Positions 62,960-64,000 of a stretch of 64,000 bases of DNA are shown piece after piece (position 1 is the stretch's first letter; every line of letters begins with the position of its first letter). This DNA is from Dillenia suffruticosa (taxonomy: Eukaryota > Streptophyta > Magnoliopsida > Dilleniales > Dilleniaceae). The notes under the pieces were generated by a model. It saw nothing but the letters and a program-made list of their open reading frames with translations, was not told the origin of the DNA and did not search any database. The DNA lies in assembly GCA_033439265.1 (NCBI GenBank), contig JAVTVX010000026.1, positions 1,229,501 through 1,293,500 on the forward strand, written 5' to 3'. A program made the translations under genes and the position numbers.

Positions 62960-64000
62960 AGAAAACCAGACCAGACCAGCCCGTCATTTATCTTGAGTGA
63001 GATAAATATTCTCTAGACTGAGAATTATCTTGAGGGCTTGAGAAATTTTCGTGAAGGAAAATTTCTCCCGTCATTGGGTTCATCGGACTTTGGGTTGAGG
63101 CATCGTGGATCCGTGGTGGTGGTTCGTTTCATGATCACCATCCCGACCGAGCAACCCGTATAAGGGAATTTGCAGTAGGTTGATTTCTTGGAATCCTACA
63201 CATCGCGGTATTTATCCGAAAATTCCAAACTTTTAATTTATAAACTTCCGAATGCGCATGTAGTGTAATAAACCTAACATTGGTATCAAAGTGATCGTTA
63301 GATTTATTTAAAAAAAATTTCAAAATTTTTTGAGTATAAAATGTGTAGGGTATAAAATTTAGGGTTCAAATTAAGAATGAGTTTCGTGATTTCGAGAAAA
63401 CCACGAGAATGCCCATGACCCAAGAATTATGAAAATAATTTTTGTTGAATTTTTTGAGTATACTTTGGCCATAAAATGTAAGGTTGAAGTTTTCGACCCT
63501 ACGGACACAAAACCTTAGATCTGTAGAGTTTAAGGACGAATCAATCTGTAAAAATGGTCTAGAAATATTTATCATGCTCAGATCTATATTTAGACTATTA
63601 ATTGTGAATTTTGGTTGCCGAAAATCGATTTTCTAAAATGGCCGCGAAGAGCCAAAACTTTGAATGTTTGATTTGCCGAGATTAAGGTCTAAATCAAAAT
63701 AAAATCGAGTAAAAAATGGTTGGATGATGATCAATTATAATTTTCCAGTGAAAATCACGTTAGAAGTAGACCGAAAATGGGATTTTCGGCACCCGGGTCA
63801 AGAGGACTCGGTTGCAGGCCCGTTGGGTGAAGGAGATCCGGCCCAACCCGTGGGTGTGCATGGAGCACACGCACGAGAAAGTGCATGACGCGCAGAAGAG
63901 TTGGCGCATGCAGTTCACAGGCTAGTGAGGCACATGAACAACAGAGGCGGTTTCCCGGTCAAGTTGACCCGAATCCGAGTCCGGCCTGCTTCGTGACCCA
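62960..64000 (+). mobile_element. Diverged Ty1/copia relative, plus strand, runs off the right edge
   Basis: About 62960-63279 aligns in style with the reverse complement of the array LTR: GATCACCATCCCGACCG, CGGTATTTATCCGAAAATTCC, ATGCGCATG, and a terminus CTAACA. Next come TGGTATCAAAGTG, a primer binding site (63281-63293), and a leader sharing GACCCTACGGACA and CTTAGATCTGTAG with the array family, then a GC-rich zone with GGTCAAGTTGACCCG (63959-63973). The left LTR end is indistinct. It is an older member of the same family in the opposite orientation, probably inside a myosin intron. It looks broken; only the start is visible. Confidence 0.75.

Overview
The window is nuclear DNA of a flowering plant, probably a eudicot. 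Genes are split by short AT-rich GT-AG introns, spacers are AT-rich, and the mobile elements are plant types: an Au-type SINE, a Tourist-like MITE, a plant L1 LINE with an RNase H domain, and Ty1/copia retrotransposons. Every gene resembles a single-copy Arabidopsis counterpart. There are no bacterial operons and no CRISPR array. The species cannot be named from sequence alone.

Layout. 1-8768: minus-strand gene for a membrane-anchored or secreted multi-EF-hand calcium protein of the reticulocalbin/calumenin type; five exons are visible and the last lies off the left edge. Its last visible intron holds a SINE with perfect target-site duplications and a MITE that landed inside a tandem repeat. 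8.8-13.0 kb: AT-rich spacer with four diverged copies of a long-period repeat. 13045-14284: plus-strand two-repeat MYB (SRM1/DIVARICATA type). 14.3-18.3 kb: spacer with a second MITE-like element and a 29-bp inverted repeat. 18300-19198: plus-strand GRAM-domain GEM-like protein. 19717-22234: convergent minus-strand F-box/LRR protein with a copia fossil in its intron. 22.8-25.2 kb: 5'-truncated, decayed LINE. 26212-30104: minus-strand DUF829/TMEM53-type alpha/beta hydrolase, with probable 5' leader exons up to about 31.3 kb. 33596-55972: a 22.4-kb array of broken, minus-oriented Ty1/copia units. 56934-60862: 3' half of a minus-strand class VIII myosin gene. 62.96-64.0 kb: a diverged relative of the same copia family, probably inside a myosin intron.

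The most unusual object is the copia array. A single 5-bp target duplication (AGGGC) flanks the whole 22.4 kb, so it looks like one insertion that later grew by tandem duplication and rearrangement. It holds a 675-bp near-perfect inverted duplication, three telomere repeats (CCCTAAA) at its right edge, and a GC-rich leader whose 33-bp repeats are packed with WRKY-type W-box cores.

The left-hand genes appear to form a conserved block. From memory, counterparts of the MYB, EF-hand and GEM genes sit close together on Arabidopsis chromosome 5 (At5g08xxx), and the convergent GEM/F-box-LRR pair matches At5g23340-At5g23350. The genes do not form an obvious pathway. They cover calcium handling, transcription, a membrane or hormone-response protein, protein turnover, a probable hydrolase and a plasmodesma/endocytosis-type myosin.
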